A DNA stretch of 64,000 nt from Burkholderia guangdongensis (GTDB lineage Bacteria; Pseudomonadota; Gammaproteobacteria; Burkholderiales; Burkholderiaceae): the NCBI RefSeq assembly GCF_013403875.1, contig NZ_JACBNX010000011.1, forward strand, positions 1 through 64,000. The letters run 5' to 3'. Position 1 is the first letter of the stretch, and the number at the start of each line of letters is the position of its first letter. This document shows positions 55,018 to 64,000 of this stretch, one piece after another. Made by a program: the position numbers and the translations under genes. The notes under the pieces are model-generated. The model did no database searches and was not told the origin of the DNA. It worked only from the letters and a program-made list of their open reading frames with translations.

Positions 55018-56061
55018 TCAGATCGCCTGATCGGTCGACGGTTTCTCCCACAGATTGATCCCGCCTTCCGTCGCGTACCGATCGATCTCGGCGAGTTCGT
55101 CGGCCGAGAACGCGAGGTTTTTCAGCGCGCCGACGTTCTCGCGCACCTGCTCCGGACGGCTCGCGCCGATCAGCGCCGAGCTCACGCGGCCGTCGCGCAG
55201 CACCCACGCGAGCGCCATCTGCGCGAGGCTTTGCCCACGCCGCTCGGCGATCGCGTTCAGCCGGCGCACGTGCTCGAGATTCTCCGCGCTCAGATGCTCG
55301 CTCTTCAGCGAGCCGCCGCCCGGCCGGTTCACGCGCGCATCGGTCGGCACGCCGTTCAGGTACTTCGACGTCAGCAGCCCCTGCGCGAGCGGCGTGAACG
55401 CGATGCTGCCGGCGCCGATCCCGTCCAGCGTGTCGAGCAGTTCGCGTTCGACCCAGCGGTTCAGCAGGTTGTACGCGGGCTGATGGATCAAAAGCGGCAC
55501 CTTGTACTCGGCAAGCAGCGCGGCCATTTCGCGCGTCTTCGCGGCCGAGTATGACGAAATCCCGATGTACAGCGCCTTGCCCTGCTGCACCGCGGACGCG
55601 AGCGCGCCCGCCGTCTCCTCGAGCGGCGTGTGCGCGTCGAAGCGGTGCGAGTAGAAGATGTCGACGTAGTCGAGCCCCATCCGCTTCAGGCTCTGGTCGA
55701 GGCTCGCGAGCACGTACTTGCGCGAGCCGCCGCCGCTGCCGTACGGGCCCGGCCACATGTCCCAGCCGGCCTTCGTCGAGATCAGCAGTTCGTCGCGATA
55801 CGGCCGGAAGTCTTCGTTGAGCAGGCGCCCGAAGTTCGTCTCCGCGCTGCCGTACGGCGGCCCGTAGTTGTTCGCGAGATCGAAGTGCGTGATGCCGAGA
55901 TCGAACGCGGTGCGCAGGATCGCGCGCTGCGTGTCGATCGGCGTCGCGTCGCCGAAGTTGTGCCACAAGCCGAGCGACAGCGCGGGCAGCCGGAGCCCGG
56001 ATTTGCCGCACGTGCGATACGCCATGTCGGCATAGCGTTCGGAAGCTGCTACGTAGGCCAT
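55018..56061 (-). CDS. Aldo/keto reductase, L-glyceraldehyde 3-phosphate reductase (YghZ) type
   Basis: The 347-residue enzyme has the AKR pattern LSLGLWHNFGDATPIDTQRA, HFDLANNYGPPYGSAETNFG (catalytic Tyr), LISTKAGWDMWPGPYGSGGG (catalytic Lys), YVDIFYSHRFDAHTPLEETA and the NADPH-binding end IGASRPEQVRENV. This GWDMWPGPYG block is specific to the YghZ group, which reduces L-glyceraldehyde 3-phosphate and methylglyoxal. AGGA precedes the ATG. The frame upstream of it is noncoding. Confidence 0.92.
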   Translation of the reverse strand: MAYVAASERYADMAYRTCGKSGLRLPALSLGLWHNFGDATPIDTQRAILRTAFDLGITHFDLANNYGPPYGSAETNFGRLLNEDFRPYRDELLISTKAGWDMWPGPYGSGGGSRKYVLASLDQSLKRMGLDYVDIFYSHRFDAHTPLEETAGALASAVQQGKALYIGISSYSAAKTREMAALLAEYKVPLLIHQPAYNLLNRWVERELLDTLDGIGAGSIAFTPLAQGLLTSKYLNGVPTDARVNRPGGGSLKSEHLSAENLEHVRRLNAIAERRGQSLAQMALAWVLRDGRVSSALIGASRPEQVRENVGALKNLAFSADELAEIDRYATEGGINLWEKPSTDQAI

Positions 56062-56246
56062 GAGAATTCCTGTCGGGACGTCGAATGAAGCGCGCCGGCC
56101 GCGCACGCGGCGCGAACGCGCGGAAACAATCTGCGGACGGCTATGGTAGCGGACGCCGCACCGGTTCGCACGGCGATGGACGCGGCCGCATCGCTCACCT
56201 ACACTGCGGCGTCCTGATCCATCGTTCCAGAGGGTTGATATGAAAC

Positions 56247-56322
56247 ATCCCCCACGCTCACTTCGTTCGCTGCCCCCCGAGGGGGCGGTCAGCCTCCTTG
56301 GGGCGGCCCGGCGGAGGCTGAC
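56247..56322 (+). repeat. Burkholderiales-type intergenic repeat whose inverted repeat covers a Shine-Dalgarno
   Basis: The element contains GCCCCC-CGA-GGGGGC and then a perfect 10-base inverted repeat: GTCAGCCTCC at 56288-56297 and GGAGGCTGAC at 56313-56322. The second arm contains the GGAGG ribosome site and abuts the next ATG. Sequences of this type (CTTCGTTCGCTGCCCCCCGA) are familiar to me as a dispersed repeat in Burkholderiales genomes. Confidence 0.8.
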
Positions 56323-56529
56323 ATGACGAAGGCCATCTCGGTGGCGCTGATCGTCGGCGGCGTGGTGCTGCTGTACTTCGGCGGCCAGTCGTTCCATTCG
56401 ATCAACGATCACGTGTCGCAATTCTTCACCGGCTCGCCGGCGACGAAGACGATCCTGCTGATCGCGGGCGGCGCAACCGCGATGTTCGCGGGCCTGATCG
56501 GCCTCGCGATGCCGGGCGGCAGACGCTGA
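56323..56529 (+). CDS. DUF3185-family small membrane protein
   Basis: The 68-residue product starts MTKAISVALIVGGVVLLYFG. It has helices at about 4-20 and 43-63 around a polar loop (SINDHVSQFFTGSPATKT), the DUF3185 pattern. Function unknown. Its ribosome site GGAGG, five bases before the ATG, lies inside a predicted 10-bp stem, so translation may be restricted by RNA folding. Confidence 0.8.
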   Translation: MTKAISVALIVGGVVLLYFGGQSFHSINDHVSQFFTGSPATKTILLIAGGATAMFAGLIGLAMPGGRR

Positions 56530-56585
56530 CCGACCATACGGCGGCGGGCGGCGGGCGGCGGGCGGCGCCGCCGCGCGGGTTCGGA

Positions 56586-57356
56586 TCAGAACGGTACTTC
56601 GGGCTTCGACGCGGAGCGCGAGCCGTCGATCGGCCGGTTGCTCGCGCCGTGATAGGTGAACACGAGCGAGAACTTCACCTGATCCGAGCGGTTCTGCCCC
56701 GCCGAATGCAGCGTGTTGCAGTGGAAGAACACGACGTCGCCGATGTTGAGCGGCGGACACACCGCCGCATCGATCATCTTCCGGTTGGCGGGCAGATCGC
56801 CGCGGAAGAATTTCGCGCTGTCGAAGCACTCCGGCCCGAATTCGGCGCTATGCGAGCCCGGCACGAGCCAGAGCGCACCGTTCTCGTCCGTCTCCGGCCC
56901 GAGCGCGAGCCACACGGACACCAGATCGGGCCGCTCGAACGACCAGTAGCGCACGTCGCGATGCCAGCCGGTCAGGCTGCCGTACGCCGGATGCTTCGTC
57001 ATCATGCAGTTGTGATGCGCGCGCGACAGCACCGGTTGCTCGCCGAAATATTCGCGCATCCACGCGGCGATCTCGGGCGCGACCGCGCGCTCCGCGAACG
57101 ACGGATCGCGCGTATACGCGTCGAGCAGGCGCCGCACCGTGTGGCCGCCGGGCGCATGCTTCGATTCCGGCGCGCCCGGATAGCGCAGGTCCGCTTCGAA
57201 CTCGACCGGCTGCGCGGCCTCGCTCAACTGGCGCTCGGCGAGCCGCTTCAGCGCGGCGCACTGCTCGGCGCCGACGAGCCCGGGCGCGACGACGAAGCCG
57301 CGTTCACGCAATTCCGCGACCTGCTCGCGCACCGTTTCCGACTGCAGAAAAGACAT
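56586..57356 (-). CDS. Phytanoyl-CoA dioxygenase (PhyH)-family protein
   Basis: The 256-residue protein has the PhyH fold motifs: GFVVAPGLVGAEQCAALKRL near the start, then iron ligands in GWHRDVRYWSF (H-x-D) and NTLHSAGQNRSDQVKFSLVF (distal His and the 2-oxoglutarate-binding Arg). ENGALWLVPGSHSAEFGPEC lies between. All metal ligands are present, so it should be an active Fe(II)/2-oxoglutarate-dependent hydroxylase. The substrate is unknown. It appears monocistronic. Confidence 0.88.
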   Translation of the reverse strand: MSFLQSETVREQVAELRERGFVVAPGLVGAEQCAALKRLAERQLSEAAQPVEFEADLRYPGAPESKHAPGGHTVRRLLDAYTRDPSFAERAVAPEIAAWMREYFGEQPVLSRAHHNCMMTKHPAYGSLTGWHRDVRYWSFERPDLVSVWLALGPETDENGALWLVPGSHSAEFGPECFDSAKFFRGDLPANRKMIDAAVCPPLNIGDVVFFHCNTLHSAGQNRSDQVKFSLVFTYHGASNRPIDGSRSASKPEVPF

Positions 57357-57697
57357 GGGTTGCTCGATGTATTTTTTGTGAATGTTTCGATTGTAAATCG
57401 GCCCCGGATTGCGCGCGACGGCGGGACATCGAACCTGCGCCGTTCGGTCGCAAGCGGGGAACTGTTGCGCGCTTTCGCTGCCTCACCGACAAGCAGCACG
57501 CATGTCGATCGAGGCACGAGGGTTATCCGCGACTTTTGCGCGTCATGATTCGGCTGTAGCCTCGGTAAACCCTGTCGATTCGGGCAGGCCCGCAGACCCA
57601 GATGCAGTCGCATTCGACAGGATGTGGCGCCCTACGAGGCCATTCATACACCAAGCGCTCCACGCGGGCGCGATCCAGCAAGCCAGACGCCGTTCAC
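57357..57697. promoter_or_regulatory. Divergent intergenic region upstream of the PhyH-family gene
   Basis: The 341 bases separate the PhyH-family gene from a small basic-protein gene on plus. Near 57370-57400 it is AT-rich and holds TTTACAAT on minus, a possible -10 for the PhyH-family gene. Nothing else convincing is seen. Confidence 0.35.
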
Positions 57698-58039
57698 ATG
57701 CCATTCCGCTTGACTTCCCGTGTCAGCCGCGCGCCCTCGCGCGTCGCTCCGACCCTTCCCCACCGCACGCTGCGCCATCATCGCGCGCGCTCGCAGGCGC
57801 TCGCCGGGCGCAAGCTGCAGCACGGCCGCCTCGAAGGCATCCGCGCGTGGTTCCGCGCGTTCTTCTCGATGATGAACGCGCACGTGCTCGTGCGCCGCAC
57901 CGGGCTGCGCTCGTTGCTGCAGAAGCCGTCGTCGCTGCGCGCGCTCGCGCTGCGGCGCGCGCACGGCCCGCAGCGCCGGATCAACCGCCCGCGCCGCCAG
58001 GCGACGAGCACCGGCTGGTTCGCGTTCGCGACGCGATAA
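57698..58039 (+). CDS. Small, very basic protein, unknown function
   Basis: The 113-residue product is rich in Arg (RAPSRVAPTLPHRTLRHHRA, later RRAHGPQRRINRPRRQATST). It has one amphipathic stretch with hydrophobic residues (WFRAFFSMMNAHVLV). The ATG has no strong ribosome site, and Arg-rich frames are common by chance in such GC-rich DNA. In favour of a gene, codon third positions are GC-biased and the frame ends cleanly before the next gene. Treat it as hypothetical. Confidence 0.45.
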   Translation: MPFRLTSRVSRAPSRVAPTLPHRTLRHHRARSQALAGRKLQHGRLEGIRAWFRAFFSMMNAHVLVRRTGLRSLLQKPSSLRALALRRAHGPQRRINRPRRQATSTGWFAFATR

Positions 58040-58086
58040 CCGAATGGGAGGCAGCCTACGCTGCCTCCGCTCTCCGCTCCACCACA

Positions 58087-58296
58087 TCACACGCAGGCCG
58101 GCTGCGCGCATACTCGAATCGACCGTTCGACGATGATTCTGTGCGCGACGCACTTTTGCCAGAACACGTCCGTCGCTTCGCCGGTCATCCTGATCGACTG
58201 GCACAGCTCGAGAAAACGCGCGCGCGGGAATACATCCGCCGTGCACAGACTAATCGCCTCCGGGAGGATGCGGCGCCAGGTGGGTTTCATGAGCAT
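58087..58296 (-). CDS. Possible small ORF overlapping the 3' end of an MFS gene
   Basis: A 69-residue frame (MLMKPTWRRILPEAISLCTA through IRVCAQPACV) starts 47 bases inside the MFS gene and continues past its stop. GGAGG lies about 30 bases inside the frame, without a start codon at the right distance. It has four cysteines and balanced composition, unlike most shadow frames here. Expression is uncertain; it may be a remnant. Confidence 0.25.
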   Translation of the reverse strand: MLMKPTWRRILPEAISLCTADVFPRARFLELCQSIRMTGEATDVFWQKCVAHRIIVERSIRVCAQPACV

Positions 58297-59485
58297 CGGT
58301 GCGAAAGTAGCAAATAGCGGCTATCACGACCGCCGAAATGGCGCTCAACAACACGAAAGCGGCACCGGAACCGATGCTTTCCGCTGCCAGCCCGCTGCTC
58401 CAGACGAGCAACGCGGCCCACACGGCACGCACCAGCGAAGCGCCTGAAAGAATCGTGGTCCGATTGGCTGCGTGAGGCGGCAGGCACCGGTTGATCAGGT
58501 AGGCGGTGTAGGACGGCACCATGCCTCGGACAAGCTGATGGCAGGCAATCGCGAACAATATCCAGGCAGTCGATGCCGATGCGCCGGGCACGGCAAGCGC
58601 GGCAGCCGCCACGGCCAAAAGCAGCACGAGCATGATCGGCGGCCATTTCGACACGAGCGTCGATTTCCTGATGTGGCTGAACAGGTAGGCCATCAGTGAC
58701 GAGCAGCCATACATCGCCGCGAAGATCCACCCGATCGTTTCGACGCTAGTGCCGCTGTCACGCAGCAACGGCTGGTAAAAATTGAAGCCCGCGCGCAGAC
58801 ATGCAAACGCGGCCGCGGCAATCAGCATGGCCGCCATCAACGGGCGATTCGACACGCATCCGATGACGCCGTCGCGAACGATCGCCGCGACGCTCGCACG
58901 TCGAATGTCGGCCCTGCGCGCCGGCTCTTCGAGCCAGACAGCCAATGCCAGCGTCAACGCGCCCAGCACGCCGATGTCCACGACCATCGGCAACGCGAGC
59001 GAGCGCGCCGCGAGCCAGCCCCCCGCGACGGCAGCCGCCCCGCTGCCCAGCATCGAAAGACTCGTCGCCCGCGCGTTTATCGCATGAAAGTCGGCATCGC
59101 GGCCGCTCTGCGCGAATGCATCGAACATCATTCCCTGAAACGCACCCGTCGCCAGCGCGCCGCCGCAAGCGAACAACAACGCGACGAGCCACGGCGAAAC
59201 GGCATGACCGAACGCGACCAGGCAAGCCATGGCCGCCAGATACACCACATTCCCGGCGACGAGCGCGTTTTTTCTGCCATATCGATCGGCGAGCGCGCCC
59301 ATCGGTATTTCGAGCCACCATAGAAAGACGAAGATCAGCGAAATGATCGTGGTGTATTCGGCAATCGTGAAACCCGCATAGGACGTGTAGAAGAGCACCA
59401 GAACGGGGGCCGAAAATGCCTCGAGCGCAAGGGCGCCCTGCAGATAGCACAACCACTTCCAGCGCAGCAGCACGGCGTCATTCAT
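58250..59485 (-). CDS. MFS transporter of atypical composition
   Basis: The 411-residue protein has twelve predicted helices. The loop GALADRYGRKNALVAGNVVY is the MFS motif after helix 2, and helix 1 includes LQGALALEAFSAPVLVLFYT. Codon use is visibly less extreme than in the neighbouring core genes (frequent ATA, TAT and CAA codons), suggesting later arrival. It stands alone before metK. No substrate can be assigned; drug or metabolite efflux is typical. Confidence 0.85.
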   Translation of the reverse strand: MNDAVLLRWKWLCYLQGALALEAFSAPVLVLFYTSYAGFTIAEYTTIISLIFVFLWWLEIPMGALADRYGRKNALVAGNVVYLAAMACLVAFGHAVSPWLVALLFACGGALATGAFQGMMFDAFAQSGRDADFHAINARATSLSMLGSGAAAVAGGWLAARSLALPMVVDIGVLGALTLALAVWLEEPARRADIRRASVAAIVRDGVIGCVSNRPLMAAMLIAAAAFACLRAGFNFYQPLLRDSGTSVETIGWIFAAMYGCSSLMAYLFSHIRKSTLVSKWPPIMLVLLLAVAAAALAVPGASASTAWILFAIACHQLVRGMVPSYTAYLINRCLPPHAANRTTILSGASLVRAVWAALLVWSSGLAAESIGSGAAFVLLSAISAVVIAAICYFRTDAHETHLAPHPPGGD

Positions 59486-59609
59486 GGTCCTTCGGAAGGA
59501 GCATTCGCCAGATCCGGCGAATCTGAAAATCCATCGATCATTCGATGCATGAAATCCAGTGTCTCACTCTCGATCCGAGGCGGCCTTGCGACTCATCAAC
59601 TCAAGCCGT

Positions 59610-59657
59610 AAACGAAACAACCCGACCGTGCCAATGCACGATCGGGTTGTTTCGTTT
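59610..59657 (-). terminator. Strong intrinsic terminator after metK
   Basis: AAACGAAACAACCCGA pairs perfectly with TCGGGTTGTTTCGTTT. The stem then extends by CGTGC/GCACG after one C-A mismatch and closes on CAAT. It lies 35 bases past metK and carries T-rich arms, so it probably works in both directions. Confidence 0.9.
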
Positions 59658-59691
59658 CAATCAGACGCCCGGCTCGGCCGGGCGCGTCCGC

Positions 59692-60879
<1,188 letters not shown>

Positions 60880-60992
60880 TTTTCGGGCTCCCTCGTTGGT
60901 TACGATTTGACTTCACGTAGCCAGCTTCGATCGGCCTGAAGCGGCGACGCTTTAGCGGATTACAGACCCGGTTGGCGCGCGTCGCGCCGGCC

Positions 60993-61040
60993 GGCTTCGC
61001 CCCGCAAGTTGTCATTTAACTCGGCGAAGCCCGTATTATA
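60993..61040 (-). promoter_or_regulatory. Putative metK promoter with 9-bp inverted repeat at the start point
   Basis: A perfect TATAAT on minus (61035-61040) has GTGACA fifteen bases upstream. Immediately downstream, GGCTTCGCC (61023-61031) and its complement (60993-61001) flank 21 bases that include a small AGTT/AACT stem. The repeat could be an operator over the start point or a leader hairpin. No known SAM riboswitch motif was recognised. Confidence 0.5.
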
Positions 61041-61149
61041 GCGGCTTTCCGGAATTGTCACAGAGCGCCCCCTTGCCTCATCGCCCCCTGTTTTTTCCAT
61101 CGCTTTCCGGCCCGCATTCCGGCCCGATTTTCGGCCTGCTTCCCGACCG

Positions 61150-61252
61150 GATTTCCGGCCCGCTTGTTGGTCCGCTTGTTGGTCCGCTTGTTGGTCCGCT
61201 TGTTGGTCCGCTTGTTGGTCCGCTTGTCGGCCCGCTTGTCGGCCCGCTTTCC
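61150..61252 (+). repeat. 12-bp tandem repeat upstream of lpxL
   Basis: Units of CTTGTTGGTCCG (about five exact) pass into CTTGTCGGCCCG variants and degenerate further on both sides. The array ends about 45 bases before the lpxL ATG, so it lies in the leader or promoter of that gene. Confidence 0.92.
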
Positions 61253-61296
61253 GGTCAGATTCCCCGGCCACTTCGCCGGCTCCCCGGAGACATCGC

Positions 61297-62181
61297 ATGC
61301 TAGCCCGCGTCGGCTCACTGTTCGCGATCGGATTCCTGAAGCTGCTCGCGCGCCTGCCGTACGGCCTGACCGCGCGTTTCGGCGACGGCCTCGGCTGGCT
61401 GCTCTACCAGATTCCGAGCAAGCGCCGGCGGATCGTCCACACGAACCTCAGGCTCTGCTTCCCCGAATGGAGCGATGCGCGCCGCGAGGAAGTCGCGTCG
61501 ATGCACTTCCGCCACGCGATCCGCAGCTACGTCGAGCGCAGCTATCAATGGTTCGCGTCGGAGGAAACCTTCCGCAAGCTGTACACGGTCGAAAGCGCGG
61601 TCGACCTCACCGATCCGGACATGCCGCCGACGCTGCTGCTCGGCTTCCATTTCGTCGGGATCGAAGCCGGCTCGATGGCGATCAATCTCGAGCTCGGCCG
61701 CATTTGCGGGTCGCTCTACACGCCGATCAAGAATCCGTGGGTCGATGCCGCCTCCAAGGCCGGCCGCAGCCGCTTCGGCGCCGAGCTGGCCGGCCGCGCG
61801 GACAGCGCGCGCACCGTGCTGCGCTGGCTGCGCGACCGCAAGCCGGTGATGCTCGGCGCCGACATGGACTACGGGCTGCGCAACTCGACGTTCGTGCCGT
61901 TCTTCGGCGTGCCCGCGTGCACGCTGACCGCGGTCGGCCGGTTCGCTCAGACCGGCCGCGCGCAGGTGCTGCCGTTCATCGGCGAGGTGCTGCCGAACTA
62001 CAAGGGCTACCGGCTGAAGGTGTTCAAGCCGTGGGAAAACTATCCGACCGGCGACGACGACATCGACGCGCGCCGGATGAACGCGTTCCTCGAGGAGCAG
62101 ATTCCGCTCATGCCGGAGCAGTATTACTGGGTCCACAAGCGCTTCAAGACCCGCCCGCCCGGCGAACCGAGCCTCTACTGA
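61297..62181 (+). CDS. lpxL: Lipid A biosynthesis acyltransferase, LpxL/HtrB type
   Basis: The 294-residue inner-membrane enzyme has the lysophospholipid-acyltransferase-type H-x4-(D/E) motif as FHFVGIEAG near residue 119. It also has [40 protein letters not shown] and [20 protein letters not shown]. It adds a secondary acyl chain to lipid A. A purine-rich site (CCCGGAGACATC) precedes the ATG. A variable 12-bp repeat lies just upstream and could affect its expression. Confidence 0.92.
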   Translation: MLARVGSLFAIGFLKLLARLPYGLTARFGDGLGWLLYQIPSKRRRIVHTNLRLCFPEWSDARREEVASMHFRHAIRSYVERSYQWFASEETFRKLYTVESAVDLTDPDMPPTLLLGFHFVGIEAGSMAINLELGRICGSLYTPIKNPWVDAASKAGRSRFGAELAGRADSARTVLRWLRDRKPVMLGADMDYGLRNSTFVPFFGVPACTLTAVGRFAQTGRAQVLPFIGEVLPNYKGYRLKVFKPWENYPTGDDDIDARRMNAFLEEQIPLMPEQYYWVHKRFKTRPPGEPSLY

Positions 62182-62221
62182 CCGCGCCCGCGCGGCATAC
62201 ACGCGGCATACAATAGCGCCC

Positions 62222-63100
62222 ATGAAACTTTCGTTCACCAAGATGCAAGGCGCCGGCAACGACTTCGTCGTGCTCGACGGCTACACGCGCGCGCTGTCGC
62301 TCACCGGCGCGCAAGTGCGCGCGCTCGCCGACCGCCATTTCGGCGTCGGCGCCGACCAGTTGCTGCTCGTCGAGAAGTCGGCCGTCGACGGTGCGGACTT
62401 CAAGTACCGGATCTTCAACTGCGACGGCGGCGAGGTCGAGCACTGCGGCAACGGCGCGCGCTGCTTCGTGAAGTTCGTGCTCGACAAGCGGCTGACGACC
62501 AAACGCAGCGTGCGCGTCGAGGTGAAGCACGGCGTGATCACGCTGACGATGCAGGACAACGGCGAGGTCGTCGTCGACATGGGCGCGCCGGCGTTCGCGC
62601 CCGAGCGCGTGCCGTTCGAAGCGGCCGGCCTCGACGGCCGCGCGGAAGGCCGTGACACGCTGTGGCCGCTCGACCTGAACGGCGCGGCGAACGACGACGT
62701 GCGCTGGGTGTCGACGGTGTCGATGGGCAATCCGCACGCGGTGCAGATCGTCGACGACGTCGAGGCGTATCCGGTCCTCGCGGAAGGCCCGCTCGTCGAG
62801 CATCATCCGCGCTTCCCGCAGCGCGTGAACGCGGGCTTCATGCAGATCGTGTCGCGCCACGAAGTGAAACTGCGCGTGTACGAGCGCAGCGCCGGCGAGA
62901 CGCTCGCGTGCGGCACCGGCGCGTGCGCGGCCGTCGCGGCCGGCATCCGGCGCGGGCTGCTCGATTCGCCGGTCACCGTGCACACGCACGGCGGCACGTT
63001 GACGATCGCATGGGACGGCGCGCGCGACGAAGCCGCGCCGCTGACGATGGCCGGGCCGGCCACGACCGTCTTCGAAGGCGAGATCGAGCTCGCCGTCTGA
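62222..63100 (+). CDS. dapF: Diaminopimelate epimerase DapF
   Basis: The 292-residue enzyme has both catalytic cysteines in their motifs: [20 protein letters not shown] near residue 75 and [14 protein letters not shown] near residue 228. The N-terminal [14 protein letters not shown] is conserved. It interconverts LL- and meso-diaminopimelate for lysine and peptidoglycan. It starts 40 bases after lpxL. Confidence 0.97.
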   Translation: MKLSFTKMQGAGNDFVVLDGYTRALSLTGAQVRALADRHFGVGADQLLLVEKSAVDGADFKYRIFNCDGGEVEHCGNGARCFVKFVLDKRLTTKRSVRVEVKHGVITLTMQDNGEVVVDMGAPAFAPERVPFEAAGLDGRAEGRDTLWPLDLNGAANDDVRWVSTVSMGNPHAVQIVDDVEAYPVLAEGPLVEHHPRFPQRVNAGFMQIVSRHEVKLRVYERSAGETLACGTGACAAVAAGIRRGLLDSPVTVHTHGGTLTIAWDGARDEAAPLTMAGPATTVFEGEIELAV

Positions 63101-63135
63101 CCCTTTAAATTGTTCCGATTGAGCTCTCCCGCCCC

Positions 63136-63909
63136 ATGAACGATCGCGAAGTCGCCGACTACCTGCTCGCCAACCCCGAATTCTTCGCGCAGCACGCCGA
63201 GCTGCTCGCGACGATCCGCCTCGCGAGCCCGCACGGCCGTGCGGCGATCTCGCTGCAGGAGCGGCAGATGGAGATGCTGCGCGACAAGAACAAGCACCTC
63301 GAGCGCCGCCTGTCCGAGCTGATGCGCTACGGCCACGAGAACGACAGCCTCGCCGCGAAGTTCAACCGCTGGACCGCGCGCGTGATCGCCGAGCGCGATC
63401 CGTACGCGCTGCCGCGCGCGATCGCCGACGGCCTCGCCGACGTGTTCGACGTACCGCAAACCGCGCTGCGCGTGTGGGACGTCGCCGGCACGTATGCGCA
63501 GGCCGATTTCGCTCGCCAGGTCGGCGAGGAGGTGCGGCTGTTCGCGAACGGGCTCGTCACGCCGTACTGCGGCGCGAACACCGGCTTCGAGGCCGCGCAC
63601 TGGCTCGCGCCGGTCGCGGCGGTGGCGACCTCGTCGGCCGCGGAAGCGATCGATGGCGCCGACGGCGCCCATGGTGTCAACGGCGCCAACGGCACCAACA
63701 CTCAGCCCGCGCCGCCGTCCGGCCCGGCCACGTCGGTCGCGCTGATCGCGCTGCGCGCGCCGCAGGCCGCCGCCGACGCGCCGACGTTCGGCCTGCTCGT
63801 GCTCGGCTCGCCGGACGCGCGCCGCTTCCACGACGGCATGGCGACCGACTTCCTCGCGCAGATCGGCACACTCGCGAGCGCCGCGCTGTCGCGTCTGCTG
63901 CCGCACTGA
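63136..63909 (+). CDS. DUF484-family protein
   Basis: The 257-residue protein has the DUF484 start MNDREVADYLLANPEFFAQH, a helical linker (QEMLRDKNKHLERRLSELM-like) and a GAF-like C-terminal domain (LRVWDVAGTY to FLAQIGTLASAALSRLL). The link to xerC downstream is conserved in proteobacteria, though the function is unknown. A Gly/Asn/Ala spacer (GADGAHGVNGANGTN, about residues 175-190) interrupts the second domain and looks like a repeat-born insertion. Confidence 0.9.
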   Translation: MNDREVADYLLANPEFFAQHAELLATIRLASPHGRAAISLQERQMEMLRDKNKHLERRLSELMRYGHENDSLAAKFNRWTARVIAERDPYALPRAIADGLADVFDVPQTALRVWDVAGTYAQADFARQVGEEVRLFANGLVTPYCGANTGFEAAHWLAPVAAVATSSAAEAIDGADGAHGVNGANGTNTQPAPPSGPATSVALIALRAPQAAADAPTFGLLVLGSPDARRFHDGMATDFLAQIGTLASAALSRLLPH

Positions 63910-63935
63910 GCCGCACTGAGCCACACTACCCGCCG

Positions 63936-64000
63936 ATGACCGACGATCCGATCGCCGACTACCTGTCGCACCTGCGGCACATCAGAAAGCTGTCGGATCA
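63936..64000 (+). CDS. xerC: Tyrosine recombinase XerC, first codons only
   Basis: The frame MTDDPIADYLSHLRHIRKLS runs to the window edge. Both the sequence (SAM-like N-terminal helix) and the conserved dapF-DUF484-xerC order point to XerC, which resolves chromosome dimers at dif. The catalytic part is outside the window. Confidence 0.75.
   Translation, partial: MTDDPIADYLSHLRHIRKLSD

Noticed and set aside
60880..61030. Known SAM or SAH riboswitch in the metK leader
   Set aside because: The conserved cores of the SAH, SAM-II and SAM-SAH riboswitches that I know are not visible. Kept only as an unexplained leader.
61055..61303. Open frame with a PLVG tetrapeptide repeat before lpxL
   Set aside because: It arises from the 12-bp DNA repeat, overlaps the lpxL start in another frame, and has no ribosome site. 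The opposite strand is equally open.

Overview
The window looks like chromosome 1 of a Burkholderia species (Burkholderia sensu stricto, possibly near the pseudomallei group). Third codon positions are almost always G or C, codon use is dominated by GCG, CGC, CTC and ATC, and the flagellar gene order and the metK-lpxL-dapF-DUF484-xerC string fit that genus. The species call is inference. I saw no rRNA, tRNA, CRISPR array or prophage.

1-14 kb is an accessory island read on the minus strand. It is a two-partner secretion / contact-dependent inhibition (CDI) locus: a TpsB outer-membrane transporter (cdiB), an unusual 326-residue lipoprotein, a 2941-residue CdiA/FhaB exoprotein, and a two-helix membrane protein whose start overlaps the cdiA stop (ATGA) and which is the obvious immunity candidate. 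Beyond it lie AT-rich remnants: a 74-residue membrane protein, a 191-residue multi-helix membrane protein, and an orphan copy of the CdiA pre-toxin segment that is cut off by an IS256-family transposase gene running off the left edge.

14-31.7 kb is core metabolism and transport: 5-oxoprolinase genes pxpBCA (plus strand), a dppABCDF-type peptide ABC operon ending in a TraB/GumN-family gene (minus), an MHS-type MFS transporter, a HiPIP electron carrier, an FAD oxidoreductase, an AAA+ ATPase, two small plus-strand genes, a LysE-type exporter and ferredoxin-NADP reductase.

32-37 kb holds a soluble NarX/NarL-type two-component pair behind an AT-rich leader with four TTTGTTAC-type motifs, an APC amino-acid permease, an XdhC-type protein, and a PepSY-like membrane protein behind a Fur-box-like site.

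37-48 kb is a flagellar cluster. fliFGHIJK is read on plus. fliE, and then fliS-fliT-fliK-like-flhB-like, are read on minus, with a near-perfect sigma-28 (FliA) promoter before fliS. Start/stop overlaps in both arms imply translational coupling. Several tandem repeats lie in or beside these genes.

48-64 kb is mixed: a GMC oxidoreductase divergent from an aldehyde dehydrogenase, the SrkA kinase, two further MFS transporters, an aldo/keto reductase, small membrane proteins (one with its Shine-Dalgarno inside a 10-bp inverted repeat), a phytanoyl-CoA-dioxygenase-like enzyme, then metK, lpxL, dapF, a DUF484 gene and the first codons of xerC.
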